From Clostridia bacterium (lineage in GTDB: Bacteria > Bacillota > Clostridia > Christensenellales > UBA3700): a DNA stretch of 64,000 nucleotides. The stretch covers positions 1 through 64,000 of the forward strand of contig JAIDRT010000043.1 in the NCBI GenBank assembly GCA_029061605.1, given 5' to 3'. A model generated the notes under the pieces. That model saw only the letters and a list, made by a program, of their open reading frames with translations, was not told where the DNA came from and did no database searches. The position numbers were made by a program, and so were the translations under genes. Positions 7,728 through 14,649 of this stretch are shown in pieces (position 1 is the first letter of the stretch; the number at the start of each line of letters is the position of its first letter).

Positions 7728-8801
7728 CTACCTCAATTGATTTTTTATAAAAAGATAGTGTAATATTGCATAAACAGTATTAACACTAACAGCATTTCCT
7801 GCTTGCTTGTATAATTGTGCATTACTTATGCCAATATTTTTTACTGCCTCATAAAATGATTTAGGAAAGCCTTGCAGGGTAAATGCTTCATATGGTGTAA
7901 TTTTTCTAATTCGCTGTTTACACAATTCTTCTTTACTAAAAACAGTTTTAACATACTCATATGGATTATTTGAATTTATAAATCCATAACTAAAATAGTT
8001 ATCTTGACAGGCCCTGTGCATTTTAACCATTGTAGCAGTTAGTGGCTTTGCAATTAAAGGATTAATCTCTGACTTGGCTTTATATGATTTCGTACCATTT
8101 GCCAAAATTGTTGGTTTGATAGTATCTGATAAATAATATTTTTCATCTACTTCTTTTTCGAGCACCTCATAAGTAGATTCTTGAAGCAATAAAGAAGTAC
8201 GATTTTTAATAGATTCAAAACTTTCTTTGACAACTTTACGATTAAAAGTGAAGCCATCAATTCTTCTCGTTGTGGCAAATATAAATACTCTATTACGTGT
8301 TTGAGCAAGTCCAAAATCTTCAGTATTGAATACGTCATAGTAAATGTTTGGATAGCCGCTATCTTTTAACGACTGAATAATAAACTCAAATGTTTTCCCA
8401 TTATTATGCGACATTAAATTCCTAACATTTTCTAACAAAACATACTTAGGCTTTTTTACTCGCAGAATTTTTAAAATCTGGAAAAATACATTTCCACGAA
8501 TATCATCAAATCCCTTTTGTTTCCCCATCATACTAAATGCTTGGCAAGGAAATCCCCCCGTTAAAAAATCAATTTGTGGAAGTAATTTAATATTATTTAT
8601 ATTTTGGTTAAATGAAACAATATCACCTATTGCCACTTCATTTGTGGTATCAAAGGCGGCTGTATACGACTTAATCGCACACTCATCAATTTCAGAAAAC
8701 GCCACTGTTGTTTGCTGAATATTAAAATCATTACTCAGCATAGTTAACGCTTGTCTAAAACCACCTATGCCAGCAAATAACTCCAAATGTTTTATAGGCA
8801 T
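7728..8801 (-). CDS. DNA (cytosine-5) methyltransferase, second of a pair
   Basis: 357 aa with the ordered motifs of C5 methyltransferases: motif I LELFAGIGGF (SAM binding), motif IV GGFPCQAFS with catalytic Cys86, motif VI LLENVRNL (Glu124), motif VIII AQTRNRVFIF, and motif X QAGNAVSVN near the C-terminus. Between VIII and X lies the target-recognition region. The start codon is inside the end of the first methyltransferase gene (10-bp overlap) and has a strong GGGAGG ribosome binding site. It shares little with the first enzyme outside the motifs, so each probably protects a different strand or cytosine of the same site. It belongs to the operon that ends with the PD-(D/E)xK nuclease. Confidence 0.93.
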   Translation of the reverse strand: MPIKHLELFAGIGGFRQALTMLSNDFNIQQTTVAFSEIDECAIKSYTAAFDTTNEVAIGDIVSFNQNINNIKLLPQIDFLTGGFPCQAFSMMGKQKGFDDIRGNVFFQILKILRVKKPKYVLLENVRNLMSHNNGKTFEFIIQSLKDSGYPNIYYDVFNTEDFGLAQTRNRVFIFATTRRIDGFTFNRKVVKESFESIKNRTSLLLQESTYEVLEKEVDEKYYLSDTIKPTILANGTKSYKAKSEINPLIAKPLTATMVKMHRACQDNYFSYGFINSNNPYEYVKTVFSKEELCKQRIRKITPYEAFTLQGFPKSFYEAVKNIGISNAQLYKQAGNAVSVNTVYAILHYLFIKNQLR

Positions 8802-9916
8802 TTTATTATTTCCTCCCCAATTATTTGCGCAAGTTTTACTGGTACGGCATTTCCAATTTGCTTATACCAACTATTTTGTGGTCCATAGAAAACAAAATCA
8901 TCTGGAAACGTTTGAATTCTAGCCGCTTCCCTAGGAGATAGTCCTCTAGCCTGCGTAGGATGGATATACATATTACAATCAAATTTCATATGAGACGTAA
9001 TCGTTTTACATATCTCATCATATTTCAATTTGTAATATTTATCTTTAAAAATTGCATTTCTCGTTTTATAAGGCATAATATCTGCAATGCTGTCGTGCAA
9101 AGAATTCCCTCCTTGAGGTAAACGCGAAAATATTTCAATATCTCTATCGTTGTTATATCTATTCTTATGATTGTATAGCCAGTTTATATCTTTGTTTCCA
9201 TTTATAAAAGTATAGAATCGAGTTTTGCTATAAGAATATTCAACTTTAGTTAATCCTGTTTCTTTTGATTCGTCTTTATTATGTTTAATCCTATTTGGTT
9301 GCAAAGGTGGCAAATCGCCGATTGCATCATATAGTGTGAATTTTGGCATATTTACCATTCTATCATTTATTCTTTTGATAATTGAAGCAGACGAAATACT
9401 AAGTCGATTTCCAATTAATATTAAACGCTCCCTGTTTTGCGGAATACCAAAGTTCTTTGCATTTAACAAAGTATATGATATATCATATTCTTTTCCAAGA
9501 ATTGTTGTTATATCTATTAGTATTTCATCAATTTTATTTAACATTCCTCTAACATTTTCCATTACAAAAAACTTTGGTTTGCACTTTTGTAAAAATAATA
9601 GATACTCTTTATATAAAACATTCCTAGGGTCATTAATCAATCGTTGCCTATTAGCCATAGAAAACCCTTGGCAAGGTGGACCTCCACAAACTAAATCTAT
9701 GTTTAAAAACTTTTTTCCAAATAATTCGTAATACTGTTTATTTAAATCTGCAATATCCCCTATAAACATTTGAGAATCATTCAAATGCCTATTAATTCTA
9801 TATGTATTAGAGCAAATTGGGTCAATATCACTAGCAAAAGCAACGGAAAAACCCGCTTGCTCCATTCCAAGTCCTAAACCGCCACACCCTGCAAATAAAT
9901 CAATAAAAGATTTCAT
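8792..9916 (-). CDS. DNA (cytosine-5) methyltransferase, first of a pair
   Basis: 374 aa with motif I DLFAGCGGLG (6-15), motif IV GGPPCQGFSM with Cys82, motif VI VMENVRGM (Glu120), motif VIII QNRERLILIG and motif X QIGNAVPVKLA. First gene of the R-M operon. The ATG at 9914-9916 has no Shine-Dalgarno sequence, and the -10 box ends only 10 bp upstream, so the mRNA seems almost leaderless. That may set early or differently controlled methylase expression relative to the nuclease, which has a normal ribosome binding site. Two C5 methyltransferases with one nuclease is the arrangement known for type IIS systems with asymmetric sites such as HgaI. Confidence 0.93.
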   Translation of the reverse strand: MKSFIDLFAGCGGLGLGMEQAGFSVAFASDIDPICSNTYRINRHLNDSQMFIGDIADLNKQYYELFGKKFLNIDLVCGGPPCQGFSMANRQRLINDPRNVLYKEYLLFLQKCKPKFFVMENVRGMLNKIDEILIDITTILGKEYDISYTLLNAKNFGIPQNRERLILIGNRLSISSASIIKRINDRMVNMPKFTLYDAIGDLPPLQPNRIKHNKDESKETGLTKVEYSYSKTRFYTFINGNKDINWLYNHKNRYNNDRDIEIFSRLPQGGNSLHDSIADIMPYKTRNAIFKDKYYKLKYDEICKTITSHMKFDCNMYIHPTQARGLSPREAARIQTFPDDFVFYGPQNSWYKQIGNAVPVKLAQIIGEEIIKCL

Positions 9917-9926
9917 AGTTGTAAAT

Positions 9927-9955
9927 ACTATAACATATTTAATAGAAATTGTAAA
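9927..9955 (-). promoter_or_regulatory. Promoter of the R-M operon (near-leaderless)
   Basis: Read on the minus strand: TTTACA (9955-9950), 17-bp spacer, TATAGT (9932-9927). The expected transcription start is about 9920, four to six bases before the ATG at 9916. Confidence 0.65.
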
Positions 9956-9992
9956 TATTTTATTGATTTATATCACATAAAAACTTAATTAT

Positions 9993-10004
9993 GTTTTAGG
10001 TTAC
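9993..10004. repeat. 12-bp internal copy of the flanking repeat
   Basis: GTTTTAGGTTAC, the same orientation as the right copy at 10468-10482. Together with it, this copy brackets the small gene at 10074-10451. Confidence 0.35.
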
Positions 10005-10016
10005 TGGATTTCCCAT

Positions 10017-10045
10017 TTGACTTTTGTATATAGATATAATATATT
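10017..10045 (+). promoter_or_regulatory. Promoter of the 125-aa gene
   Basis: TTGACT (10017-10022), 17-bp spacer, TATATT (10040-10045). A TATAAT also occurs at 10035-10040 but with too short a spacer. Confidence 0.5.
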
Positions 10046-10073
10046 AAAATAAAAAATTAAATGGAGTGTGTTT

Positions 10074-10451
10074 ATGATATACAACCATAATCTGTCCAAT
10101 ATCAATGAAATTTTGGCCTACTTATTCAATTTTGACAACTTGGAAATAAATAGAATAAATGAGTCAACAATAAAAATAAAAGCTGTAATTTCATCGGGAA
10201 AAACTGTGAAAAATTTTTACAAACTTTTTTTATCATATATTGATGAAATAGAAAAGGCAAAGGACGACAGAAAATCCTTAATTGTGTTAAAAGCACAATT
10301 AGCTGAATTGAAAAAAGAATTTGATAATTATATTGAAGACACTCGTATAACAATGTCTAACCTGTCCGATAAATATAAAATAGTCGTCAGCATATCTTAT
10401 GAAGAAGATTTTAAAATAGTGTATGACAAAATTTCTGAACTTATAATTTGA
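10074..10451 (+). CDS. Hypothetical protein, 125 aa, helical
   Basis: Not recognised. The sequence is rich in Ile, Lys and Glu and has a likely coiled-coil centre (about residues 55-95, LKAQLAELKKEF). I prefer the ATG at 10074 because GGAG lies 7 nt before it; a GTG two codons upstream would overlap that site. It has its own promoter and lies between two direct copies of GTTTTAGGTTAC. It is divergent from the R-M operon and could be a passenger or a regulator of the accessory segment; neither is shown. Confidence 0.6.
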   Translation: MIYNHNLSNINEILAYLFNFDNLEINRINESTIKIKAVISSGKTVKNFYKLFLSYIDEIEKAKDDRKSLIVLKAQLAELKKEFDNYIEDTRITMSNLSDKYKIVVSISYEEDFKIVYDKISELII

Positions 10452-10467
10452 CTTCAAGTTTAAAATA

Positions 10468-10482
10468 TTCGTTTTAGGTTAC
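10468..10482. repeat. Right copy of the 15-bp inverted repeat
   Basis: Exact reverse complement of 3037-3051, located 17 bp after the 125-aa gene and just before a terminator hairpin. Candidate right limit of the accessory segment. Confidence 0.4.
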
Positions 10483-10496
10483 CACTGCTCCACCAT

Positions 10497-10531
10497 AAAA
10501 AGCCTTAAACGAATATCGTTTAAGGCTTTTT
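10497..10531. terminator. Strong bidirectional terminator
   Basis: A 15-bp perfect stem (AAAAAGCCTTAAACG and complement) with a 5-nt AATAT loop and flanking A/T runs. It serves the 125-aa gene and, from the other side, the minus-strand gene at 10559. Confidence 0.85.
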
Positions 10532-10558
10532 ATTAAATATCGCAGTTAATTTTATCGT

Positions 10559-10921
10559 TTAACTATCATAATCGTAAGCAATCTTATTTAATTTCTCTCC
10601 TCGCAAATTTTTGATATAGCCGTCCTCAACTTTGCAATACCAGCGTATATCTTTATTTGGCAAATTTATTAATAAGTATTCGTCCGTGCAATCACTCTCT
10701 TCAACGACTTCCATATCTTTAACGTGAATAAAACACAAAATATCGTCTTTAATATCTTCCCAAGTTTCTTCGCTCCACGGCGTTGGATCTGTAAATATTA
10801 CTTGAAAACTTCTAAATTCTATTTCCGCGTCAATAATAGTTCCCACCATATCCTTATATACACCGTACTTTTCATATTCGGGATTAGATACTAATATCTT
10901 TACCTTATCAAATAATTTCAT
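10559..10921 (-). CDS. Hypothetical protein, 120 aa (DUF4926-like N-terminus)
   Basis: Start placed at MKLFDKVKIL because AGGAGG lies just upstream; a longer frame to 10981 overlaps the previous gene without a ribosome binding site. The first 70 residues (KVKILV, KYGVYKDMVGTIID, FQVIFTDPT) look like a small SH3-like beta-barrel of the DUF4926 kind. The C-terminal half is acidic. Its start overlaps the stop of the 200-aa gene upstream, so the two are probably made together and may be partners, for instance toxin and immunity protein. That last point is speculation. Confidence 0.6.
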   Translation of the reverse strand: MKLFDKVKILVSNPEYEKYGVYKDMVGTIIDAEIEFRSFQVIFTDPTPWSEETWEDIKDDILCFIHVKDMEVVEESDCTDEYLLINLPNKDIRWYCKVEDGYIKNLRGEKLNKIAYDYDS

Positions 10922-11520
10922 TTTGCTTTTCCTCCTAGAAAAGTGTTGCATTTTAATTTGCCATTGGAAAAAACCATCCAAGCAGATTTAGCCGTATATA
11001 TTTTACCAAAATTTTCTCCTCTTCCTTCAATATTAACAAATACGTTTATTGCAACACCATATTGTGTAATATCTCTAATTTCATATTGTCCCAAACAATA
11101 ACTTTCGACAACTTTCTTTTTCAAATATTCTAAAAACTCATTGTCATTCTCATAACCTAATGAACGAATCCAAAGTGTTTTATCTCTAAATAGCCAATCA
11201 TCTTTACCTTCTGGGCAAATAAGAGTGATATCATCTTCATTTGGCATAGGAATATCTATCTCTTTACAATGACAATTATAGTGATATAACCCCATTGCAT
11301 TTTTGCTGTCATTCAAAACTTGTTCAACAGAATAAGACATAGGCTTCGGTTTTTTATTTTTTTCATTTGCAAACCAACATTGATTTACAGCAATGCACTT
11401 CACACAATGTTTTTGAGTTACTGAGCCTTGAATTCCGATTTTGTAGTCAAAATCATCAATAACTGCGTTATTTAAATTATCAACTATTTGTATCCAATCA
11501 TTAGACCAATTTACTAACAT
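10918..11520 (-). CDS. Hypothetical protein, 200 aa, Cys-containing N-terminus
   Basis: Family not recognised. The start MLVNWSND at 11520 is chosen because GAGGTG lies 4 nt upstream; a TTG four codons earlier is less likely. The N-terminal half has a CVKC pair and a HYNCHC cluster that may bind metal. The C-terminal half (ESYCLGQYEIRD to SNGKLKCNTFLGG) is beta-rich and vaguely similar to DUF6883-type domains found at the ends of secreted bacterial toxins. The 4-bp overlap with the 120-aa gene downstream indicates coupling. It lies just outside the serine-recombinase segment. Confidence 0.55.
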   Translation of the reverse strand: MLVNWSNDWIQIVDNLNNAVIDDFDYKIGIQGSVTQKHCVKCIAVNQCWFANEKNKKPKPMSYSVEQVLNDSKNAMGLYHYNCHCKEIDIPMPNEDDITLICPEGKDDWLFRDKTLWIRSLGYENDNEFLEYLKKKVVESYCLGQYEIRDITQYGVAINVFVNIEGRGENFGKIYTAKSAWMVFSNGKLKCNTFLGGKAK

Positions 11521-11651
11521 TATACACCTCAAAATAGTTATTCCAACTAAATTTTATAACATAAAAATAAATTGGCAATAGTTTTATGACAAGGTTTTAA
11601 TCTTCTTTATATTCGCTGCAAAAAACACAAAATACACTCTCTTTAAGTCAC

Positions 11652-13046
11652 TTACTTTGTTTCTTTGGTTTTTGCCCGACGTATATCAAGTTCGGCTTTG
11701 ATAGTAGCAAAGCGTTCTCGACTGAGATTTGCCCTGTGCGAAAAAATTATTGATATAAGGAAAATCACGCCCGGTAGTGCGCCAAGCACTATACGCACTG
11801 CAAGCAACGCGCTGTCAGGCTGTTGAATGGCCGTTCCGTCCGTACTCTCTATGTATCCAAAGGCTCCCAAGACTGCCGATACTAGGGCTATGGACACGCC
11901 GTTGGCAACTTTGTACATAAATTGCGTAATGCCATAATATGCGCCCTCTCGTCTCGTCCCATTGACGTACTCGTCAACTTCGACGACGTCAGGCACGCTT
12001 GCGTACGGAAGAATTTGGATTGCCGACATTCCAAATCCGGCAAATACGCACAGCAGTATCGTCGTAGCAACGTTCTTTGCAGGTACGAAAATCGCAAACA
12101 ACAGTACAAACGCCATATAGACGCAGGCTATTGTATAAACCTTGTGTTTATTAAACTTCTCGCTCAACTTGACCCACACAAAAGACGACGCTATGGCGCA
12201 AACGAGCGGTATAGCCACAAATACCATTGCCATAGTTCCGCCGCTAAAGCCCAACGAATCATTGATAAAGAACATAAACACAGCCATAATTATATCAAAT
12301 CCCACCATACTGAGAAGATAGCACAACATTACGTTGCGAAACTCCGGCAACTTAAAGAACTCCTTGAGCGTGACAAAAAAGCCCTTGTCGTTTTGCTCAA
12401 TATCGTCTACACGCTCCTTGATGTTGCCTGCGCAAAGCAGCATAATGACAATCGATATAAATGCAAATATACCCGCCGACATTAAATACGCGTGTCTTGC
12501 ATTGCCAAACAACTCATAAAATAGACTTTCCTGTCCGTCGGCAAAAAGCGCAAACAGCGCTGCTCCAAGTATGATACCCACGTTGGCAAGAGCAATTCTT
12601 ATGCCGTTGAGCGACGTGCGCTCGTCGTAATTATCCGTCATATTGGCAGTGATAGCGTTATACGGTATGTACACCACCGTCCAAGTGGTATTGAAAAGCA
12701 TATACGCCAAAGTATAGTAAATCATCTTGCCCACTTGCGCGCTTTCGCCAAAAGGCGCGATCCACAAAAGCAAGAACGCAAGTCCATATGGCACTGCGCC
12801 AAAGAGCATATATACTCTGCGTTTGCCCCACTTACTTTTGGTCTTGTCAGATATCCTGCCCATAAGATAATCGGTAAAAGCATCCCAAAACTTGGCAATC
12901 AAAAATACGGCTGACGCCAATTCTGCTTTAAGTCCGCCAACATTGACAAAGAAATAAAGCAAATAAAACGATATAGCCGCAAACATAATGTTGGCAGATA
13001 AATCTCCCAAACCGTAAAAAAACTTTTCTTTGAATTTTAGTTTCAT
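11652..13046 (-). CDS. GPH-family sugar:cation symporter (MelB-like)
   Basis: 464 aa, about 12 transmembrane helices, member of the major facilitator superfamily. The N-terminal motif FYGLGDLSANI and the loop AFTDYLMGRISDKTKSKWGKRR are hallmarks of the glycoside-pentoside-hexuronide:cation symporters that import melibiose, xylosides or glucuronides with sodium or protons. The ribosome binding site is GAGAGGGGAATT before the ATG. It is monocistronic with no neighbouring glycosidase, so the substrate is unknown; the cytoplasmic GH3 and GH38 enzymes elsewhere in the window are possible users of what it imports. Confidence 0.88.
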   Translation of the reverse strand: MKLKFKEKFFYGLGDLSANIMFAAISFYLLYFFVNVGGLKAELASAVFLIAKFWDAFTDYLMGRISDKTKSKWGKRRVYMLFGAVPYGLAFLLLWIAPFGESAQVGKMIYYTLAYMLFNTTWTVVYIPYNAITANMTDNYDERTSLNGIRIALANVGIILGAALFALFADGQESLFYELFGNARHAYLMSAGIFAFISIVIMLLCAGNIKERVDDIEQNDKGFFVTLKEFFKLPEFRNVMLCYLLSMVGFDIIMAVFMFFINDSLGFSGGTMAMVFVAIPLVCAIASSFVWVKLSEKFNKHKVYTIACVYMAFVLLFAIFVPAKNVATTILLCVFAGFGMSAIQILPYASVPDVVEVDEYVNGTRREGAYYGITQFMYKVANGVSIALVSAVLGAFGYIESTDGTAIQQPDSALLAVRIVLGALPGVIFLISIIFSHRANLSRERFATIKAELDIRRAKTKETK

Positions 13047-13118
13047 AATTCCCCTCTCTATTTAATAATATCCTATATCAACGTACTTTGTAAATATTAT
13101 TGGGGAATAAATTCGTAA

Positions 13119-13325
13119 TTAAATTTCACTCAATCCAACCAAATAATCTGTAGAAACGTTAAAAATAACTGCGATTTCAGTCAATATAGCAAGGCTAGGC
13201 TCCCCCGTCGCCAATTCATAACGGGAATAAGATTGTTGTTTTATGTGCAACTTTTCCGCCATATACTTTTGAGTAAAGCCGTGTTGCAACCTCAATTCTC
13301 TAAGCCTTTGCGCAAATATTTTCAT
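13119..13325 (-). CDS. XRE-family repressor, 68 aa
   Basis: A single Cro/C1-type helix-turn-helix domain: RLRELRLQHGFTQKYMAEKLHIKQQSYSRYELATGEPS, then the usual C-terminal helices ending FNVSTDYLVGLSEI. No effector domain. Divergent from another XRE gene across 104 bp that contain two palindromic operators, one within its own promoter spacer, so it very probably represses itself. Confidence 0.88.
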   Translation of the reverse strand: MKIFAQRLRELRLQHGFTQKYMAEKLHIKQQSYSRYELATGEPSLAILTEIAVIFNVSTDYLVGLSEI

Positions 13326-13348
13326 AATTATTATCCAACTACTTGAAT

Positions 13349-13398
13349 TTTACAGCAATTTGCTGTAAACTATACATATCACAACAATTTGCTGTGAA
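13349..13398. promoter_or_regulatory. Two tandem palindromic operators and the promoter of the XRE gene at 13325
   Basis: Operator 1 is TTTACAGCAA-T-TTGCTGTAAA (13349-13369); operator 2 is TCACAACAA-T-TTGCTGTGA (13379-13397), one mismatch from perfect. A minus-strand promoter, TTCACA (13398-13393), 18 bp, TATAGT (13374-13369), has operator 2 across its -35 and spacer and operator 1 at the start region. This is the layout expected for autorepression. Confidence 0.75.
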
Positions 13399-13429
13399 AA
13401 TGATATTATACTTGCAATGAGAGGAAACT

Positions 13430-13642
13430 ATGGACGACAAATTAAATATGCCACAGATAAAGAATATCATAGCAACAAACATAAGAAAACGCGATATACC
13501 GGTGCATCAACTTGCGCAAATTTCCGGCGTATCCACCTTTGAAATTTATGAAATAATAAACGGTCAACTTTTGCCAAGTTTGGCAACTTTGAGAAAATTG
13601 AGCGAAGCGCTTAATATACCTCTAACGGATCTTATAAACTAA
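13430..13642 (+). CDS. XRE-family DNA-binding protein, 70 aa
   Basis: A compact HTH domain: NIRKRDIPVHQLAQISGVSTFEIYEIINGQLLPSLATLRKL, close to the short Cro-like regulators of phages and integrative elements. The GAGAGGAAACT sequence before the ATG is a good ribosome binding site. It is divergent from the 68-aa XRE gene and shares the operator region at 13349-13398, so the two may form a small switch. Confidence 0.82.
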   Translation: MDDKLNMPQIKNIIATNIRKRDIPVHQLAQISGVSTFEIYEIINGQLLPSLATLRKLSEALNIPLTDLIN

Positions 13643-13687
13643 CGAAGTCCTAAAATAATAATCATTAACAATATACCGCGAGGTATA

Positions 13688-13903
13688 TTATATTTTATCT
13701 CTACCAATCAGATAATCAAGCGAAACGTCGTAAATATCGGCAAGTTTAATAAAATGAGCGAGCGTGGGAACAGACAATCCGCGTTCGTAGGCTTGATAAG
13801 ATTGATATCTAAGCCCCAGCATTTCAGCAACTGTCTTTTGAGTATATCCATACTCTTCTCTCAATTCTTTTAAAATTGTCGATAACTTTAATAATTCTTC
13901 CAT
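13688..13903 (-). CDS. XRE-family repressor, 71 aa
   Basis: Cro/C1-type HTH: ILKELREEYGYTQKTVAEMLGLRYQSYQAYERGLSVPT, ending YDVSLDYLIGRDKI. The same class as the 13119 gene but not a close copy. Divergent from the 192-aa membrane-protein gene, with an ACAGT/ACTGT-type operator set between them, so its likely target is that gene and itself. Confidence 0.87.
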   Translation of the reverse strand: MEELLKLSTILKELREEYGYTQKTVAEMLGLRYQSYQAYERGLSVPTLAHFIKLADIYDVSLDYLIGRDKI

Positions 13904-13919
13904 TGCCGTTCAATTCCAT

Positions 13920-13975
13920 TTGACATTATACAATCTATAACTGTATAATTATGTTAATACAGTTTAAAACTGTAT
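13920..13975 (+). promoter_or_regulatory. Promoter of the 192-aa gene with three operator half-sites
   Basis: TTGACA (13920-13925), 18 bp, TATAAT (13944-13949). The palindrome ATACAGTTT-A-AAACTGTAT (13957-13975) lies at the expected start of transcription. Another half-site, AACTGTAT (13939-13946), covers the -10. The adjacent XRE gene is the obvious repressor. Confidence 0.7.
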
Positions 13976-14008
13976 CGCAAGATTTACTGTTTTATAAAAA
14001 TCTCACAA

Positions 14009-14587
14009 ATGGGAAAACTAGGTATACTTATGATAAAAAAGAATTACGCTTTTGGTGAATATTTTTCTCCGCGCGACGTTTTGAATATAGCACGGAAAAA
14101 GTCAAAATTCATAAATTGGTGGCTGTTGCTGATACCCATAAGAGCGCTATTGCTACTATTTAATATCTTATTGTCAGCGATAATATATCCGATTTTTATT
14201 TTGAACAAATTATTTTGCAAAATTATAGTCCCCTCTTGCAACCGACAAAACTCAACAAATAAAATCGCATTGCTTATCATAAAAATTGCGCACGACATAG
14301 TTTATATTATGTATCGCATTGCAATGCCCCTCTTGGGATTTTGTGTGACGGTATATAAGATATGTCCTAGCAGAGTCGTGTATTTTTCCAATCAAACGAC
14401 GCTGTTATTTGCCAAAGATTTAAATGAGATAAAAGCGCAATACAAAATAAGTTTTTTTGAAAACATCGAAAAGATTGCTCAAACAAATCAAGACTATTAT
14501 TCCCACTCAGAACTTTCAGACTTATTTGAAGCAGACTTCTTTTGCTTGGTCAACAATACTGTTCCTCAACTCCAAGACGAGATTTAA
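14009..14587 (+). CDS. Hypothetical membrane protein, 192 aa
   Basis: Two or three hydrophobic segments (about residues 41-72 and 85-118) followed by a soluble tail with several charged residues. No known family. Neither candidate start has a strong ribosome binding site; the ATG at 14030 (MIKKNYAFGE) has a weak AGGT before it and is an alternative. Controlled by the neighbouring XRE repressor, as shown by the operator in its promoter. Repressor-controlled small membrane proteins are often stress or toxin genes, but nothing here proves that. Confidence 0.6.
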   Translation: MGKLGILMIKKNYAFGEYFSPRDVLNIARKKSKFINWWLLLIPIRALLLLFNILLSAIIYPIFILNKLFCKIIVPSCNRQNSTNKIALLIIKIAHDIVYIMYRIAMPLLGFCVTVYKICPSRVVYFSNQTTLLFAKDLNEIKAQYKISFFENIEKIAQTNQDYYSHSELSDLFEADFFCLVNNTVPQLQDEI

Positions 14588-14615
14588 ATTTCCATAATGC
14601 TTTAAGGTAAAAAAT

Positions 14616-14642
14616 CAGTTGGTTAGGAACACTAACCAACTG
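14616..14642. terminator. Bidirectional terminator between the 192-aa gene and the AAA operon
   Basis: CAGTTGGTTAG and its complement form an 11-bp stem with a GAACA loop, flanked by A-rich and T/A-rich sequence. It closes the eight-gene operon on the minus strand. Confidence 0.75.
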
Positions 14643-14649
14643 TTAAATA

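Noticed and set aside
10468..10495. Truncated tRNA 3' end (GCTCCACCA) at the right side of the accessory segment
   Set aside because: No T-loop or acceptor pairing is present upstream; the CCA-like string is likely chance.
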